Below are positions 17,335 to 26,055 of a stretch of 62,838 nucleotides of DNA, one piece after another; the stretch's first letter is position 1, and each line of letters opens with the position of its first letter. The DNA comes from Corallococcus carmarthensis. Lineage in GTDB: Bacteria; Myxococcota; Myxococcia; Myxococcales; Myxococcaceae. Where the stretch lies: contig NZ_RAWE01000032.1 in assembly GCF_003611695.1 (NCBI RefSeq), forward strand, positions 1-62,838, written 5' to 3'. The translations under genes and the position numbers were made by a program. The notes below the pieces were generated by a model. The model ran no database searches. It saw only the letters and a program-made list of their open reading frames with translations, and was not told where the DNA came from.

Positions 17335-17952
17335 ATGCGGGGCATGCCTCGTACGGCGGACGCCAACGCAGCCCTCCGGGAGAAGACGCGGGAGCGCGTG
17401 CTCCAGGCCGCGGTGCGGCTCTTCTCCCGGCACGGCTTTGATGGGACCCGCGTCCGCGCGCTCGCCGAGGAGGCGGACATCGCCGTGGGGCTGCTCTATT
17501 CGCACTTCGAGTCGAAGGAGGCGGTGCTTGCGGCGCTGATGCAGTCGTCGATGCTGGACGTCGCGCACACGTTGGAAGCGGCGGACCGCGAACCCACCGC
17601 GCGCGGGTTCGTCACGGCGCTGCTCACGTCCGCCGTGGAGATGCTGGACGCGCACCGGGACCTCTGGCGGCTGAGCCAGAGCCTCCGTCACCAACCGGAG
17701 GTGCTGGCGCGGCTGAAGCTGCCGCTGGAGCACTTCCTGGGGGCCACGCAACAGCGGCTGGAGCAGGCGCTGGCGGCGCGCGGGGTGCCGGAGGCTGGCA
17801 TTGAAGCGCGGGTGCTCTTCGCGATGGTGGAAGGCATCTCCCAGCAATACGTGCAGCACGAAGGCGGCTACCCCGCCGCCGAGGTGATCCGCGCCGCGGC
17901 CCGGCGGTGGCCCGGAGCTACTTCTCGCAAGCGAAAGGCAGACGCCCCATGA
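17335..17952 (+). CDS. TetR-family transcriptional regulator
   Basis: The 205-residue repressor has an N-terminal helix-turn-helix domain: TRERVLQAAVRLFSRHGFDG and VRALAEEADIAVGLLYSHFE, ending SKEAVLAAL. The ligand-binding helical domain is of ordinary length. Starts at 17335 and 17344 (MPRTADANAAL) are both possible. A 20-bp palindrome overlaps the promoter. The stop codon overlaps the ATG of the downstream hydrolase (ATGA), so regulator and enzyme form one operon, suggesting the inducer is a substrate or product of that enzyme. Confidence 0.88.
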   Translation: MRGMPRTADANAALREKTRERVLQAAVRLFSRHGFDGTRVRALAEEADIAVGLLYSHFESKEAVLAALMQSSMLDVAHTLEAADREPTARGFVTALLTSAVEMLDAHRDLWRLSQSLRHQPEVLARLKLPLEHFLGATQQRLEQALAARGVPEAGIEARVLFAMVEGISQQYVQHEGGYPAAEVIRAAARRWPGATSRKRKADAP

Positions 17953-18776
17953 AGCGGCTGAAGGTTCCTGGCGGTGAGATGGCGTGGTGGGAGGAAGGGC
18001 AGGGCACGCCGGTGGTGCTCGTGCACGGGACGCCGTCCTCCTCGCGCGAGTGGCGGGACGTGGCCCGGCGACTCACGCCGTCGTACCGCGTGCTCGCGCC
18101 GGACCACCTGGGCTTCGGGGACAGCGAAAGGCCCGGGGACTGGCGCACCTATTCGCTGCCCTGGCACGTGGAGAACCTGCGCTCGTGGTTGGACCCGCAG
18201 GCGCTGGGACCGTTCCACCTGGTGGTGCATGACTTCGGTGGGCCCATCGCGCTGCCGCTCGCCATCGCGGCGCCGGAGCGGGTGCTGAGCCTCACCGTGG
18301 TGCAGAGCTGGCTGTGGGACCTGAAGGGGCCCAACGTCGACAACGCGCTGATGCGGTGGCTGTACCTGTCCTGGAACTTCTCCGCGCGGATGCTGGTGAA
18401 GATGTCCTGGGGCCGCCGCACGAAGCTGACGCGCGAACTGCACCAGTCCTTCCTGTCGCAGTTCCCGGACCGGGCGTCGCGGATGGGCACCTGGGGCTTC
18501 GCGCGCTCCATCTCCCACGAAGGCCCGTGGATGGAGGAGCAGGGGCGGGGCCTGGGCCGGCTGTCGGACGTTCCGGCGCTCGTCGTCTGGGGCAAGGCGG
18601 ACAAGCTCGTGAAGCCCGAGCACCTGTCGCGCTGGAGGCAGGCCCTGCCCCGGGCGCGGGTGCTGGAGCTGGAGCACGTGGGTCACTTTCCGCAGCTGGA
18701 AGCGCCCGATGCGCTGGGTACCGCGCTCCGGGAGCACCTGGCTTCGGTGCCAGGATGTCAGTCCCTTCCGGGATGA
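17949..18776 (+). CDS. Alpha/beta hydrolase with aspartate nucleophile (haloalkane dehalogenase-like)
   Basis: The 275-residue alpha/beta-hydrolase has oxyanion-hole motif VHGTPSSSREW (residues 25-35), nucleophile elbow VVHDFGGPIAL with aspartate D95, acid D218 (WGKADKLV) and base H246 (HVGHFPQLEAP). An aspartate nucleophile in HDxGG is the mark of haloalkane and haloacetate dehalogenases and epoxide hydrolases rather than esterases. GDSERP and the cap-domain position agree. No signal peptide, so cytoplasmic. It is translationally coupled to the TetR gene. The natural substrate is unknown; dehalogenation is inferred from the catalytic residues only. Confidence 0.82.
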   Translation: MKRLKVPGGEMAWWEEGQGTPVVLVHGTPSSSREWRDVARRLTPSYRVLAPDHLGFGDSERPGDWRTYSLPWHVENLRSWLDPQALGPFHLVVHDFGGPIALPLAIAAPERVLSLTVVQSWLWDLKGPNVDNALMRWLYLSWNFSARMLVKMSWGRRTKLTRELHQSFLSQFPDRASRMGTWGFARSISHEGPWMEEQGRGLGRLSDVPALVVWGKADKLVKPEHLSRWRQALPRARVLELEHVGHFPQLEAPDALGTALREHLASVPGCQSLPG

Positions 18777-18822
18777 TGGGATTTCCATTTTTCAGGCGGG
18801 AATCATCCCGGAGGTTGAATCC

Positions 18823-20073
18823 ATGAGACAGCTCATCCTGCTCGCGGCGCTCGCCGTCGCGACGACGGCGGACGCCAAGCCCAACACGACGCTGTACGCC
18901 ACGGGCGCGGGTCCGGGCGGAGGCCCGGCGGTCAAGACGTTCGACCCGGGCAGCAACGTCAACTGGGTTTCCTTCTACGCCTACGAATCCAGCATGGGCA
19001 CGGGCGTGGAGCTGGCCACGGGCCGTGTCACCACGAACTGGCGTCCGGACATCGTGACCGGCACGGGCGAGGGAGGTGGCCCGCTGGTGAAGGTGATGGA
19101 TCCGAACAACGGCGGAGTGCTGGCGCAATGGTTCGCCTACGACTCCAACTTCCGGGGCGGCGTCTTCGTGGCCACGGGCGACGTGGACGCGGACGGCTTC
19201 GACGAGGTCATCACCGCGCCGGGCCGGGGCATGGGGCCGCTGGTGCGCGTGTGGAAGGTGAACGGCGGCCTGCGGTTGATCAACGAGTTCTGGGCGTATG
19301 ACCCTGGTTTCACGGGCGGCGTGCGGCTGGGCGCGGGCGACGTGACGCGCGACAACGTGGCGGAGATCGTCACGGTGCCGGGCTTCGGCGGCGGCCCGCA
19401 CGTGCGGGTGTTCAACCGCCTGGGCGGCGAGGTGTATGGCTACATCGCGCCGGTGCCGCGCCGGCCGTATGACAATGGCTTCTACACGAATGGCTACCGC
19501 GTGGCGGTGGGCAGCGACCCGTGGGGCACGCCGGAGCTCTATGTCTCTGGCAGTGACTGGCGCTTCTTCACGCACTACCAGCGCAGCGACGACTGCCAGA
19601 TTCCGCCCATCTTCGTGTCGCCCAACTTCGTGCGGAAGGCCTACTGGGTGCTGACGCCCTACACGCTGGTCATGCGCCTGCCGGACGGCGCCGCCCTGGC
19701 GCGCTTCTCCACGGAGGACCTCAACACGGGCTTCCTGGGGCAGGAGGTCTCCTACGGGGACTACAAGAACCTCTGCGAGCCCAATGGCTCGGTCGGCTGC
19801 AACATCTTCACGTACCCGTACCTGGGGACGCTGGGTTCGGAGCCGGACTACTCGGCGCAGGTGGCCATGGTGCAGCAGGCGGGCGTGGGGCCTCGCCTGC
19901 TCGCCGGCAGCCCGGAGCTGAAGCTCGGGAACGGCGTCGCCGGCTGCTACCACCAGACGATGTTCAACCCCGGCACGCTCAAGACCTACGAGCGGTGGGG
20001 CGCGCAGCTCGGGTCCTTCCAGCCGTATGGCGCCTTCAACGGTGGCGTGCGGCCCGGCACGAACAACGACTGA
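18823..20073 (+). CDS. Exported FG-GAP-like beta-propeller protein
   Basis: The 416-residue protein starts with a signal peptide (MRQLILLAALAVATTADA) behind GGAGG at a good distance. At least four blades share the pattern G-x-G-x-GGGP-x-V-(K/R)-V-(F/W): GPGGGPAVKTF, GEGGGPLVKVM, GRGMGPLVRVW and GFGGGPHVRVF. Each is followed by an Asp-rich turn such as GDVDADGFDE, typical of calcium-binding FG-GAP/VCBS repeats. The second half is less repetitive and has scattered cysteines. A surface or secreted binding role is likely; ligand unknown. It follows the hydrolase by 46 bp but has its own ribosome site. Confidence 0.75.
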   Translation: MRQLILLAALAVATTADAKPNTTLYATGAGPGGGPAVKTFDPGSNVNWVSFYAYESSMGTGVELATGRVTTNWRPDIVTGTGEGGGPLVKVMDPNNGGVLAQWFAYDSNFRGGVFVATGDVDADGFDEVITAPGRGMGPLVRVWKVNGGLRLINEFWAYDPGFTGGVRLGAGDVTRDNVAEIVTVPGFGGGPHVRVFNRLGGEVYGYIAPVPRRPYDNGFYTNGYRVAVGSDPWGTPELYVSGSDWRFFTHYQRSDDCQIPPIFVSPNFVRKAYWVLTPYTLVMRLPDGAALARFSTEDLNTGFLGQEVSYGDYKNLCEPNGSVGCNIFTYPYLGTLGSEPDYSAQVAMVQQAGVGPRLLAGSPELKLGNGVAGCYHQTMFNPGTLKTYERWGAQLGSFQPYGAFNGGVRPGTNND

Positions 20074-20165
20074 AGGGGTTGGGTCGACCCCGCTCCATTG
20101 ACTCCAGGTCGGTGACGCCCGTTTGATCCTCGTCTTCCGCCGCTGCTTCCCAGGAGTCACCCCCC

Positions 20166-21845
20166 GTGCCCCACCCCAATGCCCAGACGGCGCTGGAGAT
20201 GCTGGAATACTGCCGCTTCGCCTACAAGGCGTACGCCCAGTCCTGCGTCTACCCCATGGATCCGTTCTACGAATCCCATGGGGCTGGGATGTGGCAGGGC
20301 GCGCGGGACCGGGTGCTGGCCCAGGTGCACAAGCTGCTCGGCAGCGACGTGGGCATCCACAAGTTCGATCCCATCGAGTACGACCTGAAGACTCCGCCGA
20401 ACCCCCGGAACGGGGTCGTGTACCGGGGCGGCACGGGCGCCTCGCCGTACATCCTCTTCCAGCCGAGGGAGCTTGACCGCTCCATCTCCTTCTCGAAGGG
20501 CGTGGACCTGGAGGGGGAGGACATCCCCCTGAAGATCCAGGGCCTCTTCGGGGAGCAGACCCTGTTGGGCCTCGAGCACCCCGACGCGGACGGCTCGAAG
20601 CGGTGCTGCTACTTCCAGGGCAAGACGGGGATGACGCAGACGCACCCGAAGGCGGGCTGGCCCAGCTGGATGGGGGCCGCCATCTACGACCCCGACCTCG
20701 AGCGGCTGGTGATTGTCTTCCGCGGGAGCCGGAGCGGAAGCGGTGGACGCGCGCTGGGGCAGGCGCTGGTCAACAGCGCGGGGAGCCCGGACTGGGTCAC
20801 CGACATGAACCACCTGAAGGAGGCCAAGGTCGGCCGCTTCAGCAACGCGACGCTCTCCGCCGGCTTCTGGTACGCGTATGAGAGTTGTCAGGAGTCCCTG
20901 GCGGCGGCCTGCCTGGAGGCGATGCACGGCCGGGTCCCCAGGGAGATCCTCTTCACCGGCCACAGCCTGGGGGGCGCGCTTGCCCAGTGCGCCTATCTGG
21001 ACCTGGTGGGCGGCGAGCTCCTGGAGAAGGTCTACGCGAAGATCCGCAACCGGGTGAGCGTCTACTGCTACGCCCTCTCCGCGCCGCCCGTCGTGCTCGG
21101 CTCGAGTGCGAAGGAGAAGATCGAGCTGCACCTCGGCGGGGAGCCGCAGGTGTTCCACCACTTCTCGCCGTACGACGCCGTGCACAACAGCAAGAGGGTG
21201 AAGACCTCCGGAGTGACGGCCGTGAACTCGCTCGTGGGGACGGTCACCCATCCGCTCACGTCTCCCACCCACCTGGGGCTGGAGATTCCCCTCAAGGACT
21301 GCACGCTCGCCTTCCCGGATGCGCATGAGCCCGAGGAGGTGCGGAGGGGGCTCGTCGGGCTCATCCGCAAGGAGTCCAGGATGGGCCTGCCCGCGGACCC
21401 GGGCTTCTGGCCCACGTTCGACTTCAACCCCACCGGCGCGTGGGGGATGTCGGTGCAGCCGGGTGGGGAATGGGCCACGGAGACGCTCGCGGCGCATCTG
21501 AAGATCGCGCTCATCACCAGTGTCACGGAAGAGCGGGCGCGGCTGCGCGCACAGCTCTGGGCGGACGTGGTCAAGGGCAGTGGAAAGAAGAAGGACGACT
21601 ACGCGGCACTGGAAGACACGGACGGGGAGTCGTTCGAGGCCTTCGCCAGTGCCTGTGGCATCCTGTCGGAGCTCAGCAATCCCTTCACCGAGAACCGCAA
21701 GCAGAACAAGTTGCAGTTGAAGGCGCTGCGCAACGAGATGATCAAGTCCTTCCAGGGGGCCTCGGGTCACAAGGCCACCTCCAGCGTCTACTTCGTCATG
21801 CTCCAGTACGTGACCGCGACGCAGTACGGGCTGGACATCGTCTGA
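20166..21845 (+). CDS. Class 3 lipase-like alpha/beta hydrolase
   Basis: The 559-residue protein has the class 3 lipase signature ILFTGHSLGGALAQCAYL with nucleophile S267, preceded by LERLVIVFRGSRSG, the usual strand before the lid. D and H of the triad probably lie in YALSAPPVVLGSS to YDAVHN (about residues 300-345), but I could not fix them. The GTG at 20166 has AGGAG about ten bases upstream. No signal peptide is visible, so export would need another route. It stands alone between the FG-GAP protein and the VOC/AraC pair. Triacylglycerol or phospholipid cleavage is the family function. Confidence 0.8.
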   Translation: MPHPNAQTALEMLEYCRFAYKAYAQSCVYPMDPFYESHGAGMWQGARDRVLAQVHKLLGSDVGIHKFDPIEYDLKTPPNPRNGVVYRGGTGASPYILFQPRELDRSISFSKGVDLEGEDIPLKIQGLFGEQTLLGLEHPDADGSKRCCYFQGKTGMTQTHPKAGWPSWMGAAIYDPDLERLVIVFRGSRSGSGGRALGQALVNSAGSPDWVTDMNHLKEAKVGRFSNATLSAGFWYAYESCQESLAAACLEAMHGRVPREILFTGHSLGGALAQCAYLDLVGGELLEKVYAKIRNRVSVYCYALSAPPVVLGSSAKEKIELHLGGEPQVFHHFSPYDAVHNSKRVKTSGVTAVNSLVGTVTHPLTSPTHLGLEIPLKDCTLAFPDAHEPEEVRRGLVGLIRKESRMGLPADPGFWPTFDFNPTGAWGMSVQPGGEWATETLAAHLKIALITSVTEERARLRAQLWADVVKGSGKKKDDYAALEDTDGESFEAFASACGILSELSNPFTENRKQNKLQLKALRNEMIKSFQGASGHKATSSVYFVMLQYVTATQYGLDIV

Positions 21846-21952
21846 CGTCGAGCCCGGAGGCCGGAGCCGATGGCGCCGTCCTCCAGGGCTTCGGGATGTT
21901 CGTGGTGTGTTGGACTCAGGTTTTCAATGCGTGTGCATGCGGCTGGATGCGC

Positions 21953-22312
21953 TCACGTGAGGCACACGGCCTCGACGTTGTTCCCATCCGGATCGAGGAC
22001 GAACGCGGCGTAGTAGTTGTCCGCGTAGTCCGCGCGGATGCCCGGCGCACCATGGTCGTTCCCGCCCGTTGCCACGCCCGCGGCGTGGAACCGGTCCACC
22101 GCGCCGCGCTCGCTGGCCCGGAAGGCGACGTGCCCGGTGCTCCGGGCGTCGCTCGACGAATAGAGCCACAGTGCCGGCTGCTCCTTGGGCCCGAAGCCAG
22201 CGCTGGCCGCGTCCTGGTGACAGAGCACGTAGCCCAATGGCGCGAGCACTGCCTGGTAGAAGCGGATGCTGCGAGGGAGATCCTTCACACGTAGACCGAG
22301 GTGGTCGAACAC
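21953..22312 (-). CDS. VOC family protein (glyoxalase/dioxygenase fold)
   Basis: The 119-residue single-domain protein starts MFDHLGLRVKDLPRSIRFYQ and ends FVLDPDGNNVEAV, the two halves of a vicinal-oxygen-chelate fold. Metal ligands are probably H4, H57 or H58 (STGHVAF) and the terminal glutamate. Members include glyoxalase I, dioxygenases and antibiotic-binding proteins; the subtype is not clear. It lies 27 bp behind an AraC gene on the same strand and is probably controlled by it. Confidence 0.85.
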   Translation of the reverse strand: MFDHLGLRVKDLPRSIRFYQAVLAPLGYVLCHQDAASAGFGPKEQPALWLYSSSDARSTGHVAFRASERGAVDRFHAAGVATGGNDHGAPGIRADYADNYYAAFVLDPDGNNVEAVCLT

Positions 22313-22339
22313 GATTGCCTCCTGGAGTGAGCGCTCCTT

Positions 22340-23182
22340 CTAGGAACTGCTCACCATCTTTTCTTGGAGGATCTTGCGATCGCCTCGCGAGGCCTTCCGG
22401 AACGCGCGAGGTGAGACGCCTGCCGCGCGGTGGAACGTGCGCACGAAGTTCGACAGGTCCCCGAAGCCAACGTCGTACGCGATGCGCGCGATGGGGGCGT
22501 CCGTCGCCAGCAGGCGCGCCGCCTGACGCAGGCGCATGCGCACCAGGTACTGGTGCGGCGTGACTCCCAGCACGCCGCGGAAGACGCGGAGGAAGTGGAA
22601 CGGGCTCAAGCCCATCCTCGCCGCGAGCCCCTCGAGCGTCAGCGGCTCGCCCGCCTGTGCGTCGAGGAGGAGCGCGGCTTCGACGGCCCGCCGGCGATCC
22701 CTCGCGTGTATCCGCGACGGTGCCTCGTGTTTCCCGGAGACAGTCCCCACGACGCGCGCCGCGAACGCGAGCGCCACCTCGTCCAGGCCAAGGCTGGTCG
22801 TTCCCTCCGCGGTCTGCTGCGCGAGCTCGCCGAGCATCACCACGGATGGGACCGGGGGCAGGGCGCCCACGCGCCACACGTCCAGGGAAGCTCCGAGCGA
22901 ATCCACGAGCGCGTCAGAGAGCTGGAACGACAAGCACTCATCGCCCGCGAGATGGTGCTCGTGGGTACAGTGGAAGGCGTCTCCCGCGTACCCGACGAGC
23001 GTTGCTCCGGCCACGAGCTCGTGCGCCGCACCGCGGGAGTGGTAGCCAAAGCTCCCCCTCCGGACGTACGACACCGAGAAAGCCGCATGTCGTTCCTCGA
23101 ACTGGCGTTCGCCCGGCTTCGCGTCGCACAGGCAGTCCACGACGGAGAGGGAGCGCGAACGGTGCAGGAGGGTGGTGCGCAT
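22340..23182 (-). CDS. AraC-family transcriptional regulator
   Basis: The 280-residue protein has an N-terminal cupin-like sensor ([17 protein letters not shown]) and a C-terminal AraC domain ([41 protein letters not shown]). It is followed 27 bp later by the VOC gene, presumably one operon. Histidine and cysteine residues cluster in the sensor ([11 protein letters not shown]), which could bind metal. Confidence 0.87.
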   Translation of the reverse strand: MRTTLLHRSRSLSVVDCLCDAKPGERQFEERHAAFSVSYVRRGSFGYHSRGAAHELVAGATLVGYAGDAFHCTHEHHLAGDECLSFQLSDALVDSLGASLDVWRVGALPPVPSVVMLGELAQQTAEGTTSLGLDEVALAFAARVVGTVSGKHEAPSRIHARDRRRAVEAALLLDAQAGEPLTLEGLAARMGLSPFHFLRVFRGVLGVTPHQYLVRMRLRQAARLLATDAPIARIAYDVGFGDLSNFVRTFHRAAGVSPRAFRKASRGDRKILQEKMVSSS

Positions 23183-23263
23183 CCGCGCTGGCTAGCAGCA
23201 GTGGGGCGGGAAGACTTGGGGAATCTTGCTCAGTCCCTGGCACGGGACCGGCCGTCATCCGGC

Positions 23264-24091
23264 TCAGAAGGCGGGGATGACGGCGCCGCCGTAGGTGGCT
23301 TCGATGTAGCGGCGCACCTCGTCGGACTGGAGCGCCTTCACCAATGCGCGGACCTCCGGACGGGCCTCGTCGCCCGTCCGGACGGCGAGCACGTTCGCAT
23401 GCGGGTTGCGCGTCGCGGACTCGCGGGCCAGGACGTGGGCGTCCAGGTGCAATTGCTTCTGGGCCTCCAGGAAGTAGTTGCCGTTGATGACCGCGCCGTC
23501 CACGTCCTCCAGCGTGCGGGGCTGCTGCTCGGCGTCGATCTCCTTCAGGTCCAGCTTGCGCGGATTGCCCACCACGTCCTGGAGGGTGGCGTCCGCTCCC
23601 GCGCCTTCACGCAGCGTCAGCAGCCCCTGCTTCGCGAGCAGGCGCAGCGCCCGTGCGGCGTTGCTGGGGTCCGCCGGGAGGCTGAGCTTCGCGCCCACGG
23701 GAAGCTCAGCGAGCTGCCGGAACCGCAGGGAGTAGAGCGCCAGCGGCTCCAGGTGCACCGCGCCCACGCTCTTCAACGCGAGGTGGCGCTCGCTGGCGAA
23801 GCGCTCCAGGTAGGGCTCGTGCTGGAAATAGTTGGCGTCGAGCTGTCCGTCCGCCAGCGCGAGGTTCGGTTGGATGTAGTCGGTGAACTCCACCATCTCC
23901 ACGCGCACGCCCTCGCGCTCCGCGACCCTGGCGGCGACGCGGAGGATTTCGCCGTGGGGCACGGGATTGACGCCGACCTTCAAGGGGCGGTTGGCATTCG
24001 CCGGTTCGGAAGGTGCGGGCTTGCAACCTCCCAGCAGCGACGTCGCGAGGAACAGGAGGGAGGCGGACAGGACTCGGAATGAAGTGCGCAT
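23264..24091 (-). CDS. metQ: MetQ/NlpA family substrate-binding lipoprotein
   Basis: The 275-residue lipoprotein has lipobox LLGGC (Cys23) and the NlpA/MetQ core: LKVGVNPVPHGEIL, FTDYIQPNLALADGQLDANYFQHEPYL split across two helices, and GAVINGNYFLEA. It binds methionine or a related sulfur amino acid outside the inner membrane and delivers it to MetI/MetN. It is the last gene of the metN-metI-metQ operon, 4 bp after metI. The MetQ fold is clear; D/L-methionine, cystine and peptides are all known ligands in the family, so the substrate is open. Confidence 0.92.
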   Translation of the reverse strand: MRTSFRVLSASLLFLATSLLGGCKPAPSEPANANRPLKVGVNPVPHGEILRVAARVAEREGVRVEMVEFTDYIQPNLALADGQLDANYFQHEPYLERFASERHLALKSVGAVHLEPLALYSLRFRQLAELPVGAKLSLPADPSNAARALRLLAKQGLLTLREGAGADATLQDVVGNPRKLDLKEIDAEQQPRTLEDVDGAVINGNYFLEAQKQLHLDAHVLARESATRNPHANVLAVRTGDEARPEVRALVKALQSDEVRRYIEATYGGAVIPAF

Positions 24092-24095
24092 GGAA

Positions 24096-24779
24096 TCAGG
24101 TGTGATCAGGGGACGGGGAGGAGGTGGAGCGGGTGTGGTCGAAGCGGGAGGCCAGGCGCTCTCCCAGCCATTGCAGCAGCTGCACGAGCACCAGCAGCAC
24201 CGCGAGACAGCCCCACATGACGTCGACGCGGAAGCGCATGTAGCCGTACTTCACCGCCAGGTCGCCCAGCCCTCCGCCGCCTACCGCGCCCGCCATGGCG
24301 CTGTAGCCGAGCAGGCTGATGACGACGAGCGCGGCGCCTCTCACGAGCGACGGCAGGGACTCCGGGAGCAGCACGCGGAGGATGATTCGCAGGGGCGTGG
24401 AGCCCATCGCCACGGCTGCTTCGACCCGGCCGGCGTCCACTTCGCGCAGGGCCTGCTCCACCACCCGGCCCATGAAGGGAATGGCCGCAACGACCAGGGG
24501 CACGATGGCCGCCGTCGTCCCGATGGTGGTGCCCACCACCAGGCGCGTGAGCGGCACGATGGCCACCATCAGGATGATGAACGGAATGGAGCGGCCCACG
24601 TTCACGAGCGTGCCCAGCGTCCGGTTCAACGCGGGCACCGGCCAGAGCCCGCCCCGGTCCGTCACCACCAGCAACACGCCCAGCGGCAGGCCGGCGAGCG
24701 CCACCAGCACCGATGCCACCGACGTCATGTAGAGCGTCTCCAGTGTGGCCACCCCCAGGGCTCGCGGCAGGTCACCCAT
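24096..24779 (-). CDS. metI: Methionine ABC transporter permease MetI
   Basis: The 227-residue permease has five hydrophobic helices, starting LETLYMTSVASVLVALAGLP. The EAA loop EAAVAMGSTPLRIILRVLLPE docks the ATPase, and the PAMGRVVEQ-like segment appears as IPFMGRVVEQALREV. It forms the membrane channel of the importer. Its start overlaps the metN end by 8 bp and metQ follows after 4 bp, so all three are co-translated. Confidence 0.93.
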   Translation of the reverse strand: MGDLPRALGVATLETLYMTSVASVLVALAGLPLGVLLVVTDRGGLWPVPALNRTLGTLVNVGRSIPFIILMVAIVPLTRLVVGTTIGTTAAIVPLVVAAIPFMGRVVEQALREVDAGRVEAAVAMGSTPLRIILRVLLPESLPSLVRGAALVVISLLGYSAMAGAVGGGGLGDLAVKYGYMRFRVDVMWGCLAVLLVLVQLLQWLGERLASRFDHTRSTSSPSPDHT

Positions 24780-25770
24780 GGGAGGCCTCCCCAGCGCTCA
24801 GACCCTGCTCGCGCAGGAAGGTCCGGGCCTCCGCCACGGCTCCCGGCGAGCCATGCAGCTCCACGAGCAGCCGCCCCACGCGGGCTTCGCCCACGCGCTC
24901 CACCGCGCCCTCCAGCAGCAGGACGTCCACGTCGAAGCGGCGGGCCAGCGTGCTGATCAACGGACTGCGGGCATGCGCGTCCGTCAGCGACAGCTCCACG
25001 CGCTGACCTCCCGCGGAGCCGGGCTCCTGCTGCTCGGACAGGGGCGGAAAGCACAGCGCGCGGAGCCGGGACTCCGGACGCGCGAGCAGCTCCTGCACGC
25101 GTCCCTGTTCGACAAGCCTTCCGCCTTCCAGCACGGCCACCGAGCCGCACAGCGCCTTCACCACTTCCAACTGGTGGGTGATGAGCAGCAGCGTCAATCC
25201 CAGCTGTTGCTGCAGGTCCTTCAGCAGCCCGAGCACCGAACGGGTCGTCTCCGGATCCAACGCGGATGTGGCTTCATCCGACAGCAGGACGCGCGGCCGG
25301 GGCGCCAGGGCCCGGGCAATGCCCACCCGCTGCTTCTGCCCTCCCGACAGCTGCGCGGGATATGCCCGCGCCTTGTCGGACAACCCCACCCGTGACAGCA
25401 GCTCCGCCACGCGCGTCCGGATGGCTTCGCGCGGCAGGCCCATCACCTCCAGGGGATAGGCGACGTTGCCCTCCACCGTCCGCGAGGCGAAGAGGTTGAA
25501 GTGCTGGAAGATCATCCCGATGCCCTGACGCGCCTGCCGCAGCTCGCGGGGGCTCAGCGACAGCAGGTCCTGTCCCGCCACCCGCACCTCGCCCCTCGTG
25601 GGCCGCTCCAGGAGGTTGGCGCAGCGCAGGAGGGTGGACTTGCCGGCGCCGCTGCGGCCCAGCACGCCGAACACCTCGCCCGGGGGCACGTGCAGCGACA
25701 CGTCGTGCAGGGCCGTCACCTGCCGTGCCCCCTGGCCGAACACCTTGCCCACGCCTCGCAGCTCAATCAC
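24772..25770 (-). CDS. metN: Methionine ABC transporter ATP-binding protein MetN
   Basis: The 332-residue ATPase has Walker A GRSGAGKST, the Q-loop in GMIFQHFNLF, signature LSGGQKQRVGIARAL, Walker B VLLSDEATSALD, the H-loop in LLLITHQ, and a C-terminal NIL regulatory domain (about residues 250-332) that senses the substrate. I choose GTG 25770 because GGAGG lies five bases upstream and VIELRGVGKVF aligns with the usual MetN start. A longer start at GTG 25815 has no ribosome site. A 21-codon ORF with its own AGGAG (25763-25828) overlaps this start and may couple translation. The operon lies behind the cysteine-rich leader and terminator. Confidence 0.93.
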   Translation of the reverse strand: MIELRGVGKVFGQGARQVTALHDVSLHVPPGEVFGVLGRSGAGKSTLLRCANLLERPTRGEVRVAGQDLLSLSPRELRQARQGIGMIFQHFNLFASRTVEGNVAYPLEVMGLPREAIRTRVAELLSRVGLSDKARAYPAQLSGGQKQRVGIARALAPRPRVLLSDEATSALDPETTRSVLGLLKDLQQQLGLTLLLITHQLEVVKALCGSVAVLEGGRLVEQGRVQELLARPESRLRALCFPPLSEQQEPGSAGGQRVELSLTDAHARSPLISTLARRFDVDVLLLEGAVERVGEARVGRLLVELHGSPGAVAEARTFLREQGLSAGEASHG

Positions 25771-25896
25771 GGGCGCCTCCAGGCAGGGCGCCTGGGGGCG
25801 CGTGGGCTGTGTCACGACGGTGCGGCATCGGGAACTCCTGGGACGCTCGCGCTCACGGGAGCGCGGGCGCCGGACGGTCGAGGGAAGGGAGTGGGG

Positions 25897-25927
25897 AAAA
25901 TGAAAAGGCCCGTCCCCGGATGACGGG
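25897..25927 (-). terminator. Intrinsic terminator in the metNIQ leader (attenuator)
   Basis: On the minus strand CCCGTC and GACGGG form a 6-bp stem around a 7-base loop, followed by CCTTTTCATTTT. It lies after the leader peptide and 127 bp before the metN start, so readthrough is needed to express the operon. The right arm (25907-25915, GGACGGGCC) can instead pair with GGTCCGTCC at 25984-25992 inside the leader ORF: nine pairs including one G-U. Confidence 0.7.
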
Positions 25928-25968
25928 AACAGGCCAGACCGACAGGGCGCGAATGCGCGGAGGGAGGC

Positions 25969-26055
25969 TCAGCGCATGCGAACGGACGGACCGGCCGCGA
26001 CACGGCAACACATGCCGTGACAACAGGTCCTGAACGTGGCGGCGCGAATGAGCAT
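25969..26055 (-). CDS. Cysteine-rich leader peptide upstream of metNIQ
   Basis: A 28-codon ORF starts MLIRAATFRT and contains the core TCCHGMCCR, with Cys at codons 11, 12, 16 and 17 (TGT TGT, TGT TGC). Four cysteines in seven codons is far above chance for this genome. Its ATG overlaps the TGA of the DUF2917 gene (TGATG), so ribosomes can restart on it. The pairing segment of the antiterminator covers codons 22-24, and the terminator follows the stop codon by 42 bp. A ribosome stalled at the Cys codons would leave codons 22-24 free and favour antitermination; one reaching the stop would mask them. The layout is that of amino-acid attenuation; cysteine as signal is inferred from the codons. 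Confidence 0.7.
   Translation of the reverse strand: MLIRAATFRTCCHGMCCRVAAGPSVRMR

Noticed and set aside
18292..20160. 622-codon minus-strand frame
   Set aside because: It is antisense to the hydrolase and FG-GAP genes, which have signal peptide, ribosome sites and catalytic motifs.
25763..25828. 21-codon ORF with AGGAG just before metN
   Set aside because: No unusual codon content; it overlaps the metN start by 8 bases and may be chance or a coupling device. Noted under metN only.
25816..26054. SAM riboswitch in the metNIQ leader
   Set aside because: No S-box core or other SAM-aptamer pattern was seen; the Cys-rich ORF and terminator explain the leader better.
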